32,971 nt of DNA from an uncultured Lachnospiraceae bacterium (GCA_946558695.1 CAMNTQ010000037.1:1-32971), one strand, 5' to 3'. Shown: positions 1-7,058, numbered from the stretch's first letter. A program made the numbers and translations. The notes: generated from the letters alone by a model not told the origin.

Positions 1-692
1 CATGCACACTGGTAGTAAGTGCCGCATGGCACGTCCTCATAATGTCCCCTGTCCACGGTCTTCGTCCCGACCTTGACTTTTTTCTCACCCACAATTTCAA
101 GAGATGAAGATGTAGAGGTCAAACCCATCTCCAGATGTTTCTTATAGTGTTGCTTCCAAAATGCTTTTGCTGCCTCCGGATCACTGTCATCATCTATGAT
201 TATATCCCCGCAGCAGCATACTGATCTATATATGGAAACGGTCTCATAAACGTCCTCTTCCACCATCTTCGGCACCCATTTCTTCTCCGTCTTGGTCTTC
301 TTTACCCATTTATGGGTGTGGGAACTACCGGAACCCTTATTCCCAGCCGTCTTCTTCACTGCCGGCTTTACGACGGTGAACTTCACTTTCTTCGTCTTCT
401 TCCCGTACTTCACGATGACGGTCGCCTTGCCAACCTTCTTTGCGGTGATCTTTCCCTTCTTATTGACCGTGAGCACCTTCTTGTTGCTGGTCTTATATTT
501 CGCCTTCTTGGTCACGTTCTTCTTGCCGTACTTCACCTTGAGCTGTGCAGACTTCTTAGGTGCCAGCTTCTTCGTGCTGACGGATACGGTGACGTTTTTC
601 TTCGCTGCCGCCTCCACGGTGTTCGGCATCATGGTGAACATCACCATAAGGGCCATCATAAGCGTGAGTATCTGTCTTTTTATCTTCTTCAT
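1..692 (-). CDS. Secreted Ig-like (BIG2-type) repeat protein with Cys/His-rich tail, partial
   Basis: The gene reads leftward and is cut by the window edge, so its C-terminus is missing; about 230 codons are visible. It starts at an ATG with an AGAGAGGA-type ribosome site. Residues 1-28 form a signal peptide (MKKIKRQ, a hydrophobic Leu/Met stretch, then VEAAA). One lysine-rich Ig-like repeat follows (VKYGKKNVTKKAKY, TSNKKV, KKGKITAKK, a BIG2 pattern). After a linker with HTHKW comes a Cys/His segment: CCCGD, a spaced HYKKH, then GHYE and a YYQCA motif at the edge. It is a paralogue of the downstream gene at 810-2099: the Ig repeat is near-identical and the tail has the same order of Cys and His. 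Function is unknown; a cell-surface binding or metal-binding role is only inference. No sorting signal is visible. Confidence 0.8.
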   Translation of the reverse strand, partial: MKKIKRQILTLMMALMVMFTMMPNTVEAAAKKNVTVSVSTKKLAPKKSAQLKVKYGKKNVTKKAKYKTSNKKVLTVNKKGKITAKKVGKATVIVKYGKKTKKVKFTVVKPAVKKTAGNKGSGSSHTHKWVKKTKTEKKWVPKMVEEDVYETVSIYRSVCCCGDIIIDDDSDPEAAKAFWKQHYKKHLEMGLTSTSSSLEIVGEKKVKVGTKTVDRGHYEDVPCGTYYQCA

Positions 693-736
693 GTCATTGT
701 CCTCTCTTTCCTGATTTTTTATTTCATAAATACCAA

Positions 737-795
737 GGGGCGTGGGGCGGGCTGCCCCCAAGGCCTGCGCCCTCCCGTGCGGGAAGGCGCGCCCC
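737..795. other. GC-rich nested palindromes between the two Ig-like genes
   Basis: The 117-base gap between the paralogues is unusually GC-rich for this neighbourhood. It holds nested inverted repeats: outer GGGGCG (737-742) with CGCCCC (790-795), an inner GGGGC (744-748) with GCCCC (754-758), the palindrome AGGCCT (761-766), and a long hairpin 767-790 (minus strand GCGCC-T-TCCCG-CA-CGGGA-G-GGCGC). The outer pair and the last hairpin share base 790, so they compete slightly. No T run follows, so a plain intrinsic terminator is unlikely. It could be an attenuator-like RNA fold or an extragenic palindromic repeat unit. Confidence 0.5.
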
Positions 796-809
796 GTTGT
801 TTAAAACCT

Positions 810-2099
810 CTATCTTATGGTCTCGCCGCAGCCGGAGCATGTCCAGTAGTCGGTGGTCTTGAAGGTCTCATAATGGCCTTTGGACACCGTATGGGTGCCT
901 GCGGGCACCTGCCTCACCTCGGTCTCCGTACGTCCCTCAAAAGCCTCCCCTGCGTCCCCGTGGGCTTTGATGTGGGCGGATGCATCGCCTTCCACCCTCT
1001 CACCGCAGCCGCATACATAGACTTCCACTTCCTCGTCGGCATAGTCCTGTATGGTCTCAACGCCGTCCTCCACGTAGGAAGTCACCTCTTTCGTGTGGGG
1101 CACCCAGTCGTGTTTGTGCTCCTTGGGCTCCGCTGTTGCCGGCGCGTCGCTTTCTGCCCCAGCTTTCGAGTCCGTTACAATGGCCGGGATAGTGAGCTTG
1201 ATCCCAAGGGAAGCCTTGGTTGCCGTAATCGTGCACCTTCCGGGTTTCTTTGCTTTGACGTTGCCGGTTCTGTCTGTATAGAGGATAGAAGGGTCAGAAG
1301 ACACAAATGTTGCAGCTGTGCTCCATAATATCCCTGAATTTTTATTTTCCGGACCGTTCGTGTGGGTTGGACGGAGCGCTATCCGTAACGCAACACCACC
1401 ATTTACATTCAAGCGGACTTCCTCATGATGTTCAGAAGGGTTCCCGACGATGATCTCTGCCTCCGGCATTGTAACCTTGAGGTTTAGTTTCTTTGTCTTG
1501 TTCCCATAAGTCACGGTGATGGTGCAGGAACCGGGTTTCTTCGCCTCAACGAGGCCTTTCGTATCACCTTTTTTGTTTACAACGGGCGCCACAGCCGGGT
1601 TGCTGCTCTTAAAGCTGGCCTTCTGTGACACATTCTTGCCCCCTTGTTTCACAACAAGACGTGTATGTGTGTCTGCGGTGAGCTCGAACTTATTGTTCTT
1701 GATGGTGTAATTTACGAGGTTTACATCCAACGAGCCTTTTGACACTGCTTTCTTGTCCATGACAGTGAGTTTCAGCTTTTTCGTCATCCCTTTGTATTTT
1801 ACTGTGATGGTGGAAGTGCCTTTCTTTTTTGCCGTGATTTTGCCTTTCTTGCTGATTATTGCGACTTTCTTGTTGCTGCTGGCATACTTCGCCTTCTTTG
1901 TCACGTTCTTCTTCCCATACTTTACCGTGAGCTGGCTGCCCTTTTTCACAACGAGGGAAAACTTGTTCTTTGAAATCTTTGCACCTTTTGCCGACACGGT
2001 GATGGACTTCTTTGGTGCCGCTTCCGCCGTGTTCGGTGTCAAAGTTGCAAGCACCATGACTGCCATTAATAACATGACGATATTTCTCATTTTCTTCAT
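810..2099 (-). CDS. Secreted Ig-like (BIG2-type) multi-repeat protein with Cys/His-rich tail
   Basis: The protein has 429 residues. Residues 1-28 are a signal peptide ending TAEAAP. Three BIG2-like Ig repeats follow, at roughly 30-115, 120-210 and 215-310, each with the family pattern of a Ser-Asn/Asp-Pro strand then KKG-x-hydrophobic-x-AKK and an I/V-T-V strand. The tail (about 335-429) opens with HKHDW, has acidic YxDEE stretches, then CGCGE, HIKAH, GHYE and WTCSGCGE near the C-terminus. Two CxC/CxxC pairs and two His resemble a small metal site, but this is inference. No LPxTG, choline-binding or SLH motif is visible, so it is probably released or held by charge. It shares its repeat and tail with the gene next to it, consistent with recent duplication. 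Binding target unknown. Confidence 0.8.
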   Translation of the reverse strand: MKKMRNIVMLLMAVMVLATLTPNTAEAAPKKSITVSAKGAKISKNKFSLVVKKGSQLTVKYGKKNVTKKAKYASSNKKVAIISKKGKITAKKKGTSTITVKYKGMTKKLKLTVMDKKAVSKGSLDVNLVNYTIKNNKFELTADTHTRLVVKQGGKNVSQKASFKSSNPAVAPVVNKKGDTKGLVEAKKPGSCTITVTYGNKTKKLNLKVTMPEAEIIVGNPSEHHEEVRLNVNGGVALRIALRPTHTNGPENKNSGILWSTAATFVSSDPSILYTDRTGNVKAKKPGRCTITATKASLGIKLTIPAIVTDSKAGAESDAPATAEPKEHKHDWVPHTKEVTSYVEDGVETIQDYADEEVEVYVCGCGERVEGDASAHIKAHGDAGEAFEGRTETEVRQVPAGTHTVSKGHYETFKTTDYWTCSGCGETIR

Positions 2100-2237
2100 A
2101 CTGATAATCCTCTCTTTCTTCTACTATTCTTTCCTATTGCTGTTTTCACGATATGTATCTCTAATTAATGTCGTCCCCCTGTCCTTCCTTAGATTTTTTG
2201 ATTGCAAAACTTGTATTTATTTCTATTCACCATTTTA

Positions 2238-2248
2238 CCCCCCCCCCC
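2238..2248. repeat. C11 homopolymer tract
   Basis: Eleven consecutive C residues lie in the intergenic region between the Ig-like gene (start at 2099) and the divergent HTH gene. It is about 140 bases upstream of the Ig-like start. Such tracts are prone to slipped-strand length changes, so it may modulate expression or may vary between reads. Confidence 0.8.
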
Positions 2249-2291
2249 TATGATTTTGTCAATATTTGTCATCTAATGTTTTCTTACTTAT

Positions 2292-2313
2292 TATACCGAT
2301 TTTAATCGGTATA
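2292..2313. promoter_or_regulatory. 22-bp palindrome, likely operator of the adjacent HTH gene
   Basis: TATACCGATT-TT-AATCGGTATA is a perfect 10-base inverted repeat with a 2-base centre. It lies 52 bases before the start of the small HTH gene at 2365, in the divergent gap. Position and symmetry fit a dimeric Cro/C1-type repressor site. This is inferred; no binding data exist here. Confidence 0.6.
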
Positions 2314-2364
2314 TTCAAGTATATTTTAACCATTTAGAATATAGCTATAGAAAGGCGGCGTACA

Positions 2365-2571
2365 ATGGTCTCTTATAAACCTCTATGGAAAACAATGGAA
2401 GAAAAAGGTGTTACAACATATACGTTGATTAAGACTTATAGCGTACAATCAAAGACAGTCTATAATCTGAAACATAATAAACATATCACTACTGCAACAT
2501 TGGAACGATTATGCGAGATTTTGAATTGTACTCCAAATGATATTTTAGAATTTTTACAAGAAAAAGAATAA
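2365..2571 (+). CDS. Small Cro/C1-type HTH regulator
   Basis: This 68-residue protein is a single XRE/Cro-C1 helix-turn-helix domain: a first helix (LWKTMEEKGVT), TYTLIKTYSVQSKTVYNLK as helices 2-3, and the C-terminal ATLERLCEILNCTPNDILEF that is typical of the family. The start follows an AAAGGCGG ribosome site. It is likely a repressor or switch of the element and may bind the 22-bp palindrome just upstream. A strong terminator follows directly, so it is transcribed alone. Similar short HTH proteins are frequent in Firmicute integrative elements. Its exact targets cannot be told from sequence. Confidence 0.85.
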   Translation: MVSYKPLWKTMEEKGVTTYTLIKTYSVQSKTVYNLKHNKHITTATLERLCEILNCTPNDILEFLQEKE

Positions 2572-2616
2572 GCAAGAAGATAATCCCAAAATCGGTGTTA
2601 TCCTCTTGCTTATTTT
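2570..2616 (+). terminator. Intrinsic terminator after the small HTH gene
   Basis: AAGCAAGAAGATAA (2570-2583) pairs with TTATCCTCTTGCTT (2598-2611) with one mismatch, followed by ATTTTTA. The left arm overlaps the stop codon of the HTH gene. Confidence 0.8.
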
Positions 2617-2688
2617 TATGTCACATTCATCTGTCAATTTTATTTACACTGTAGCAGTTGACGTTGTGGATAATTTCAAAAAATCGTC

Positions 2689-2811
2689 AAATAGGGGTAT
2701 GGGGTATTTCGAGGGTAGTTTACTCTTCCCCCCTATTTCTATTATCACTTTTACTCTTATTTTAGGATTTTTATATACATAAAAATCCTTTCGTGGGGCA
2801 TTACATGCCCC
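2689..2811. other. Cluster of inverted repeats in a 530-base gene-free stretch
   Basis: The gap 2572-3103 has no convincing gene. It holds AAATAGGGG (2689-2697) with CCCCTATTT (2730-2738); AGGATTTTTAT (2764-2774) with ATAAAAATCCT (2779-2789) around ATAC; and GGGGCAT (2795-2801) with ATGCCCC (2805-2811) around TAC. The G-rich/C-rich stretch and stacked hairpins, inside a mobile element upstream of its transfer genes, could be an origin of transfer or a single-strand origin. The second hairpin is not followed by a useful T run. Function is inferred. Confidence 0.45.
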
Positions 2812-2937
2812 AAACCCCACCTCATTTTTGAATAAGAAAACTTGCCTCCCCTGATCCTCTCTATTTTTATACTAGCATTTTTACAGGGGTTGTCAAGTAA
2901 TCTTTTCTTAAATTTTATAAAATTTTAATAAACAGGT

Positions 2938-2946
2938 GGGGGGGGG
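2938..2946. repeat. G9 homopolymer tract
   Basis: Nine G residues follow AAACAGGT in the intergenic stretch before the second HTH gene. The tract may be length-variable. Apart from this tract and the nearby hairpins nothing gene-like is seen between 2820 and 2990. Confidence 0.8.
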
Positions 2947-2989
2947 TGACATTTATGATTTAATTGACAGTATATATTAATCTTCTGGT

Positions 2990-3021
2990 AAAAGTCTCGC
3001 AGTTGCAAATGTGAGGCTTTT
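2990..3021 (+). terminator. Hairpin, possible terminator or leader structure
   Basis: AAAAGTCTCGCA (2990-3001) pairs with TGTGAGGCTTTT (3010-3021), all pairs being Watson-Crick or G-T wobble. The 3' arm ends in TTTT followed by ATTACTTTT. It lies in the leader of the HTH gene at 3104, so it may act as an attenuator. Confidence 0.5.
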
Positions 3022-3073
3022 ATTACTTTTAATGACACTGCAAAAGTGCAAAAAAAATAATTAAGAAAGAAAA

Positions 3074-3106
3074 ATATGATGCGCATCATATGAGGGTACT
3101 CATATG
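3074..3106. promoter_or_regulatory. Two overlapping palindromes covering the ribosome site and start codon of the second HTH gene
   Basis: ATATGATGC-GCATCATAT (3074-3091) is a perfect 18-bp palindrome. It shares CATAT with a second inverted repeat, CATATGAG (3087-3094), loop GGTA, CTCATATG (3099-3106). The second hairpin contains the GAGGG ribosome site and ends in the ATG start codon. The two hairpins cannot form together in RNA, so they could give a translational on/off switch; in DNA they could be an autorepressor operator. Confidence 0.65.
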
Positions 3107-3541
3107 AAAAATAAAGATTTTAACTTAGAATTATTCCAAAAGCAACTAAAAAAAGAACTCCGCCCGCAGCGCGAAAAGTTAAATTTATCCAGACAAGAGG
3201 TCGCTGATAGCGTCAACAGATCATCTAAGACCTATCAGCATTGGGAATTAACTGGCGAATCTCTGACTGATATTGAAAGTATTTTAAAAACATTTCATAA
3301 ATTGAAATTTACCACCTCTAAAATCATTAATATACTACAACTCCCACCGCTTAACTCGTTTGAATTAAAAAATGTCATTATAAATGGTGACACTTTGAAG
3401 AATATGGAAATAGACAAAAACGGCATCTGTTCCTATGTTACAGAAAAAATCACTAATTTAGGTGACAATCAAATTGAATATCTGCTGGATATATTATATG
3501 AAGAGCGTATAAAACGACATCGGACCAAATATAGCAACTAA
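3104..3541 (+). CDS. HTH-type regulator of the element
   Basis: The 145-residue protein has an N-terminal XRE-like helix-turn-helix (about 17-66: KELRPQREKLNLSRQEVADS, then NRSSKTYQHWE). It continues with a C-terminal region of about 75 residues (from FELKNVIINGD to the end) that I do not recognise. The start codon sits inside a hairpin with its ribosome site (GAGGG), suggesting tight self-control. A long terminator hairpin follows, isolating it from the transfer genes. It likely controls transfer or excision. Its basic C-terminal end (KRHRTKYSN) may also help DNA binding, which is inference. Confidence 0.75.
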   Translation: MKNKDFNLELFQKQLKKELRPQREKLNLSRQEVADSVNRSSKTYQHWELTGESLTDIESILKTFHKLKFTTSKIINILQLPPLNSFELKNVIINGDTLKNMEIDKNGICSYVTEKITNLGDNQIEYLLDILYEERIKRHRTKYSN

Positions 3542-3549
3542 TCAATTTC

Positions 3550-3592
3550 ATCTCATCTTATGAGGCATCTGCCTCATGGGATGAGATTTTAT
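3550..3592 (+). terminator. Strong intrinsic terminator
   Basis: ATCTCATC-TT-ATGAGGCA (3550-3567) pairs with TGCCTCAT-GG-GATGAGAT (3570-3587), an 18-pair stem with two T-G wobbles and a 2-base centre, followed by TTTTAT. Confidence 0.9.
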
Positions 3593-3676
3593 CCGGACTT
3601 TTTCTGATAAAATTAATATGTACAATAAAAACAGTTTTAAATGGCTGCTAAAACAGCAACCAGAAAGGAGACCAAC

Positions 3677-4105
3677 ATGGATGAAAAAAATAATATAAGC
3701 GGAGAAAGGAATCTTCCAAAAATATGCGACGTGTCAGAGGTTAGCGTTAAGGAACTGTTTGCAGAACTGACGGTTCAGTCCGCATTAAAGCAGCTTCTTC
3801 CAATAAGACTGCCTGTCATGGTAAAAAAAGTACGAAAGTCTTATGAAAACAAAGAAACACATACCACTACACAAAGAATAGAAGGTATATTTGGTACCTC
3901 ACTGGAAGATATGATTCCCGTTAGTTTTACCTTAGTTGAGACTACGTTAGACCCAGTGGAAGCTATCAACAAAAAATATCGTCTTGTTGACTACACATTT
4001 GCCCTTGTTGCAAACATGGACGGTAAAAATTTCACAGGTTATTCAGCAACGGGTCTTAAGTTAATGGTAACAAAAATTGAAGAAGTAAAAGGGGATAACA
4101 AATGA
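3677..4105 (+). CDS. Conserved-looking hypothetical protein, first gene of the transfer cluster
   Basis: The likely start is the ATG at 3677, preceded by AAAGGAG, giving 142 residues; an upstream in-frame start at 3641 lacks a ribosome site. There is no signal peptide or membrane segment. Residues about 35-60 read as an amphipathic stretch (ELFAELTVQSALKQLLP), and the rest is alternating polar/hydrophobic, likely a beta-rich fold. Its stop overlaps the ATG of the FtsK-like gene (ATGA), so the two are translationally coupled. Small cytosolic proteins in this position occur before FtsK-like genes in Firmicute elements such as the Tn916 group, but I cannot assign it to a family. Accessory DNA-processing or partner of the ATPase is a guess. 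Confidence 0.7.
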   Translation: MDEKNNISGERNLPKICDVSEVSVKELFAELTVQSALKQLLPIRLPVMVKKVRKSYENKETHTTTQRIEGIFGTSLEDMIPVSFTLVETTLDPVEAINKKYRLVDYTFALVANMDGKNFTGYSATGLKLMVTKIEEVKGDNK

Positions 4106-5433
4106 TGTCTATACAACTTAAAACTAATGGAGAAGTTGTGGCAAGCATCAAACAACTAATTCTGCTTATCGCGGTATTGTTCACATTTTTTCCAGTCCTA
4201 ATCATTTTTTGGAGCGGCTTAACCGTCGCTCCGGAGATTCTCAGGATATTGCTAAACATGTTTAAAAAAGGCCTTTATTTATCATTGGGTTATATGTTAA
4301 TGACGATTTTATCATCAATATACTCCCCCATAAAAACACTGGCTACCCGAAAAAAACTTATTTTGTTCACAAGATTATTCATTACGCCGAAGATGGACGG
4401 CATGTTATATCATTCCGTCAAATGGCGGTATACTGTGAAAGACAAAAAGACAATCATTGACCTATACCCAAACGGATTAATAGAAGATACCGCTGATATC
4501 GGAAAAAAGCTGTCGCAATATCTCCATGAAAATCTGCTCAAATATGTAGAATCCGATGAAAAGGCTCGTTTTATATTTGGCGTTTCTCCTAAACGTTATG
4601 ACGGAGTAGAACTATTAAGAGAAGGTATCTCTTCTCTGACAGGCGAATACAGACCAAACATCAGTTATGAACCGATACCTATTTTTGATAGCATATTTTG
4701 GGATTTCGTTAGCGAAGCATTACACATGTTACTGATTGCCCCTTGCGGTGCCGGAAAAACCATATTTTTGATCTACCTTGCAGCAATGATATTAAAACGC
4801 CAGCATATGGTGTATGTGATAGACGCTAAAAATACATCCTTTGGTAAGTTGTTTAGACATGCTGGTGTCCAAACAGCAGAAAATATTGACGATATTATCC
4901 GGTTACTTACTGCACTTGTCAAAGAGATGGAAGAAAGATATGCCAAATATTTCTCATCAGATAACGTGGACATAGACGCAAACTATGCAACATTAGGTCT
5001 TAAAGGGCATTTCCTCTTTTTTGATGAAATGCTGGCCGTGCTGGATTCCGCCAGTCCAAAAGAGAAAGCAGAAATCGCAAAATTATTGGGGCAATTGGCA
5101 TTAAAGGGCAGGGCTGCAGGCTTTTCATTAATCATCACATCCCAGAAACTAAATGCTACGGATTTGTCTAAAGCTATTACAGAGCAATGTCAAACACGTA
5201 TCATTCTGGGTACTGTAGTCTCCGATGAAACTTTTCATCAGGCAACTACCTTGTATAAAAAAGATATCGTGACTGAATATAAAGGCGATGTCGGCAAAGG
5301 TTATGCCATTACGCCCAAATCAAAAGGCTTATCTTATATTGAAACACCTATAATGCTTAGTAACTTGAACAACTATAAAGCATTGTTAAAAGAATTGAGA
5401 GATAGGGGGACACCATATGGAGAAGGTTGCTAA
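4102..5433 (+). CDS. FtsK/SpoIIIE-type DNA translocase, TcpA-like coupling protein
   Basis: The protein has 443 residues. Two membrane segments lie near residues 17-39 and 57-73; a soluble region follows, then a RecA-like motor. Walker A is APCGAGKT (213-220), Walker B is FLFFDE (304-309), and IITSQK (345-349) matches the sensor motif of FtsK/HerA motors. In this family the ATPase pumps double-stranded DNA or passes relaxase-bound DNA to a secretion channel. The short N-terminus fits conjugative coupling proteins rather than the division protein FtsK, which is longer and has a gamma domain. It overlaps the upstream gene by 4 bases and the downstream one by 17 bases, so the three form one operon. 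Whether it needs a host conjugation system or acts alone is open. Confidence 0.9.
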   Translation: MMSIQLKTNGEVVASIKQLILLIAVLFTFFPVLIIFWSGLTVAPEILRILLNMFKKGLYLSLGYMLMTILSSIYSPIKTLATRKKLILFTRLFITPKMDGMLYHSVKWRYTVKDKKTIIDLYPNGLIEDTADIGKKLSQYLHENLLKYVESDEKARFIFGVSPKRYDGVELLREGISSLTGEYRPNISYEPIPIFDSIFWDFVSEALHMLLIAPCGAGKTIFLIYLAAMILKRQHMVYVIDAKNTSFGKLFRHAGVQTAENIDDIIRLLTALVKEMEERYAKYFSSDNVDIDANYATLGLKGHFLFFDEMLAVLDSASPKEKAEIAKLLGQLALKGRAAGFSLIITSQKLNATDLSKAITEQCQTRIILGTVVSDETFHQATTLYKKDIVTEYKGDVGKGYAITPKSKGLSYIETPIMLSNLNNYKALLKELRDRGTPYGEGC

Positions 5434-5620
5434 AGCATTATACGTGCTTGAACTGGGAAATGGCGAAACATGTGTCATCAGTACCGACAAAAGGCAGATG
5501 GCACGGTGGTATGCCTTGGATTATCTGAAGGACAAGCCCCAATTGACAGAAAGGGGCTACAAGGCAATCGTTTCTGATGGTTTTTATTTCAGCCCGGCTT
5601 TCAGGAAACAGAAATCTTGA
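5417..5620 (+). CDS. Small hypothetical protein of the transfer cluster
   Basis: The protein has 67 residues and no known domain that I recognise. The start is supported by AGGGGGA 6 bases upstream, and the gene overlaps the end of the FtsK-like gene by 17 bases. It is soluble, with a basic C-terminus (FRKQKS) and several aromatic residues (MARWYALDYL, DGFYF). Its stop opens the structured stretch upstream of Rep. A role as a transfer accessory or regulator is inference from position only. Confidence 0.65.
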   Translation: MEKVAKALYVLELGNGETCVISTDKRQMARWYALDYLKDKPQLTERGYKAIVSDGFYFSPAFRKQKS

Positions 5621-5623
5621 TAA

Positions 5624-5852
5624 AACGCCTTTTATTAACGACATTGCGGTTTGCGGGAATCGCATGTTGCACTTCCGGTAATTGTGTATGGTGGTGTACG
5701 GCACTTGGGATGACTTGTCATCCCAAGTACGACGTACACTGCAAATACGCAATAACTGGAAAAGCGAACAAGTGATGACTGCCTGACTGCACAGTCGGAA
5801 AATAAAAGGCGTTATACGCAACATTGCCTACTTGACTTAAAGCAATGTTGCG
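5624..5852. other. Nested inverted repeats upstream of Rep: candidate rolling-circle origin or structured RNA
   Basis: The 272-base gap before the chosen Rep start is almost wholly paired. The outer arms AACGCCTTTTATT (5624-5636) and AATAAAAGGCGTT (5801-5813) match perfectly over 13 bases. Inside, ATTGCG+TTTGC (5643-5654) pair with GCAAA+CGCAAT (5741-5753). Within that, GTGTAC (5694-5699) pairs with GTACAC (5734-5739), enclosing a perfect 12-base stem ACTTGGGATGAC (5703-5714) / GTCATCCCAAGT (5717-5728). A separate 11-base hairpin, CGCAACATTGC (5817-5827) / GCAATGTTGCG (5842-5852), lies just before Rep. HUH initiators nick at cruciform-forming origins near or inside their own gene, so a double-strand origin or origin of transfer is the leading idea; a regulatory RNA of Rep is the alternative. 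Confidence 0.65.
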
Positions 5853-5892
5853 ACGTAAAACCGCTAAAACGCTTTCTAATGGAGATACGAAC

Positions 5893-6768
5893 ATGAAAAT
5901 TGATGTACGTCCAGAAGATTACGAGGAATACAACCGAAAAACAACAGACTATGGGAACGGACAACTAGAAATAGTAGCCTACCATCATCCACGGACAAGG
6001 CGTATTGGGGAAAAACGAATTGCGGCTACTAAAGACCCCGTGTTATCTGACAAGGCACAGGAAATGAGAACCCACAAACAACTGTATGCTATCAGGAGAC
6101 GGATAAAAGGCTATGCAATGACTAATGATTTTAAATGGTTCGTGACACTGACTTTTAATCCTGAGAAAATAAACAGCCTGAATTATGACACAGCAAAAAC
6201 AGCACTTTTAAAATGGTGCCGCCTGATACGAGACAGATATAAAAAGTTTGATTATCTATTAATCCCTGAATTACACAAATCAGGTGCCGTCCATTTTCAC
6301 GGACTGCTCGGCGATGTACCCGCTGATTTCGTCGAGGCAGTGAACCCCAAGACGAACAAGCCCGTAATACGGCATAACAGACAGGTATACAACCTGACAG
6401 ACTGGGAACACGGATTCAGCGATTGCGAGATGATAGAAAATCATGAAAAAGCCGCCTCATATATAACAAAATATATAACCGCATCTTTACTAACCGACAA
6501 AGAGATGTATAACAAGAAAAGATATTTTAATTCGCAAGGTTTGATAAAACCTACAATAACCTTCGATATGAAGGATAACACGGAACTGGACGATTTCACG
6601 CCTAACTACGGCATCGTAGGAACAGGCAGCGACGGTAAAAATATCATAGACATTGGTCTCTACAAGCTGACCGCAGACAAAAAAACAGGTACGTTAACAC
6701 AAACAGATACCAATTATCTGATAACAGCGAAATCCACAGACATTCAAAAGGGGGATAATCATGGATAA
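5893..6768 (+). CDS. HUH rolling-circle replication initiator / relaxase-like protein
   Basis: I place the start at the ATG at 5893, which has GGAG 8 bases upstream, giving 291 residues; the ATG at 5845 lies inside a hairpin and lacks a clear ribosome site. The three motifs of the rolling-circle superfamily are in order: WFVTLTFNP (about 82-90), PELHKSGAVHFHGL (about 125-138, with the metal-binding HxH at 134/136), and AASYITKYITA with tyrosines at about 190 and 194 as candidate nicking residues. The layout is like phage/plasmid G2P- or ORF2-type Rep proteins more than classic Mob relaxases. It would nick the element's origin to replicate the excised circle and possibly start transfer. The next gene overlaps it by 8 bases. 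Confidence 0.85.
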   Translation: MKIDVRPEDYEEYNRKTTDYGNGQLEIVAYHHPRTRRIGEKRIAATKDPVLSDKAQEMRTHKQLYAIRRRIKGYAMTNDFKWFVTLTFNPEKINSLNYDTAKTALLKWCRLIRDRYKKFDYLLIPELHKSGAVHFHGLLGDVPADFVEAVNPKTNKPVIRHNRQVYNLTDWEHGFSDCEMIENHEKAASYITKYITASLLTDKEMYNKKRYFNSQGLIKPTITFDMKDNTELDDFTPNYGIVGTGSDGKNIIDIGLYKLTADKKTGTLTQTDTNYLITAKSTDIQKGDNHG

Positions 6769-6946
6769 CACTATTTACACTCTGGATGACCTTGAGCAAA
6801 TATTTCCGTTCGGCCGCAGTAAATTATTAAAGCTGTGCCAATCTCGTGCAATTCCTGTTATTAAAGTTGGCAAGGATTATATTTCTTCCCCAGCTCTTAT
6901 CCACAGGTGGATGCTTGAAAACGACGGAAAAGAAATCCTCTTTTAG
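6761..6946 (+). CDS. xis: Excisionase-type small HTH protein
   Basis: The 61-residue protein has the compact MerR-like winged helix of excisionases (HTH_17): YTLDDLEQIFPFGRSKLLKLC, then AIPVIKVGKDYISSPALIHRWM. It overlaps Rep by 8 bases and has a GGGGGAT ribosome site. It lies directly upstream of the integrase promoter. The family bends DNA at att sites and steers the integrase toward excision, so linking it to the Rep operon would tie excision to replication and transfer. The gene symbol is by function and position. Confidence 0.85.
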   Translation: MDNTIYTLDDLEQIFPFGRSKLLKLCQSRAIPVIKVGKDYISSPALIHRWMLENDGKEILF

Positions 6947-6958
6947 GCTCTGCATTAA

Positions 6959-6987
6959 TTGAAAAAATGGGCGTTTTATAGTATAAT
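6959..6987 (+). promoter_or_regulatory. Promoter of the integrase gene
   Basis: TTGAAA (6959-6964), a 17-base spacer and TATAAT (6982-6987) form a near-consensus sigma-A promoter between xis and int. The leader is about 65 bases. This gives the integrase its own transcription, independent of the transfer operon. Confidence 0.8.
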
Positions 6988-7058
6988 AAAGGTAATCAAA
7001 CTATATGCGTCCTTTTTTCAATCGCAAAATCTATGATTAAGAAAGGATGCAAATAAAG

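Noticed and set aside
292-2253. Plus-strand open frames opposite the Ig-like genes
   Set aside because: They are antisense to proteins with signal peptides and Ig repeats, and have no ribosome sites or family features.
2930-2950. MobT-type nic site as in ICEBs1, suggested by AAACAGGT followed by G9
   Set aside because: The match is short and low-complexity, no MobT-type relaxase is present, and the pairing C-rich arm is not adjacent.
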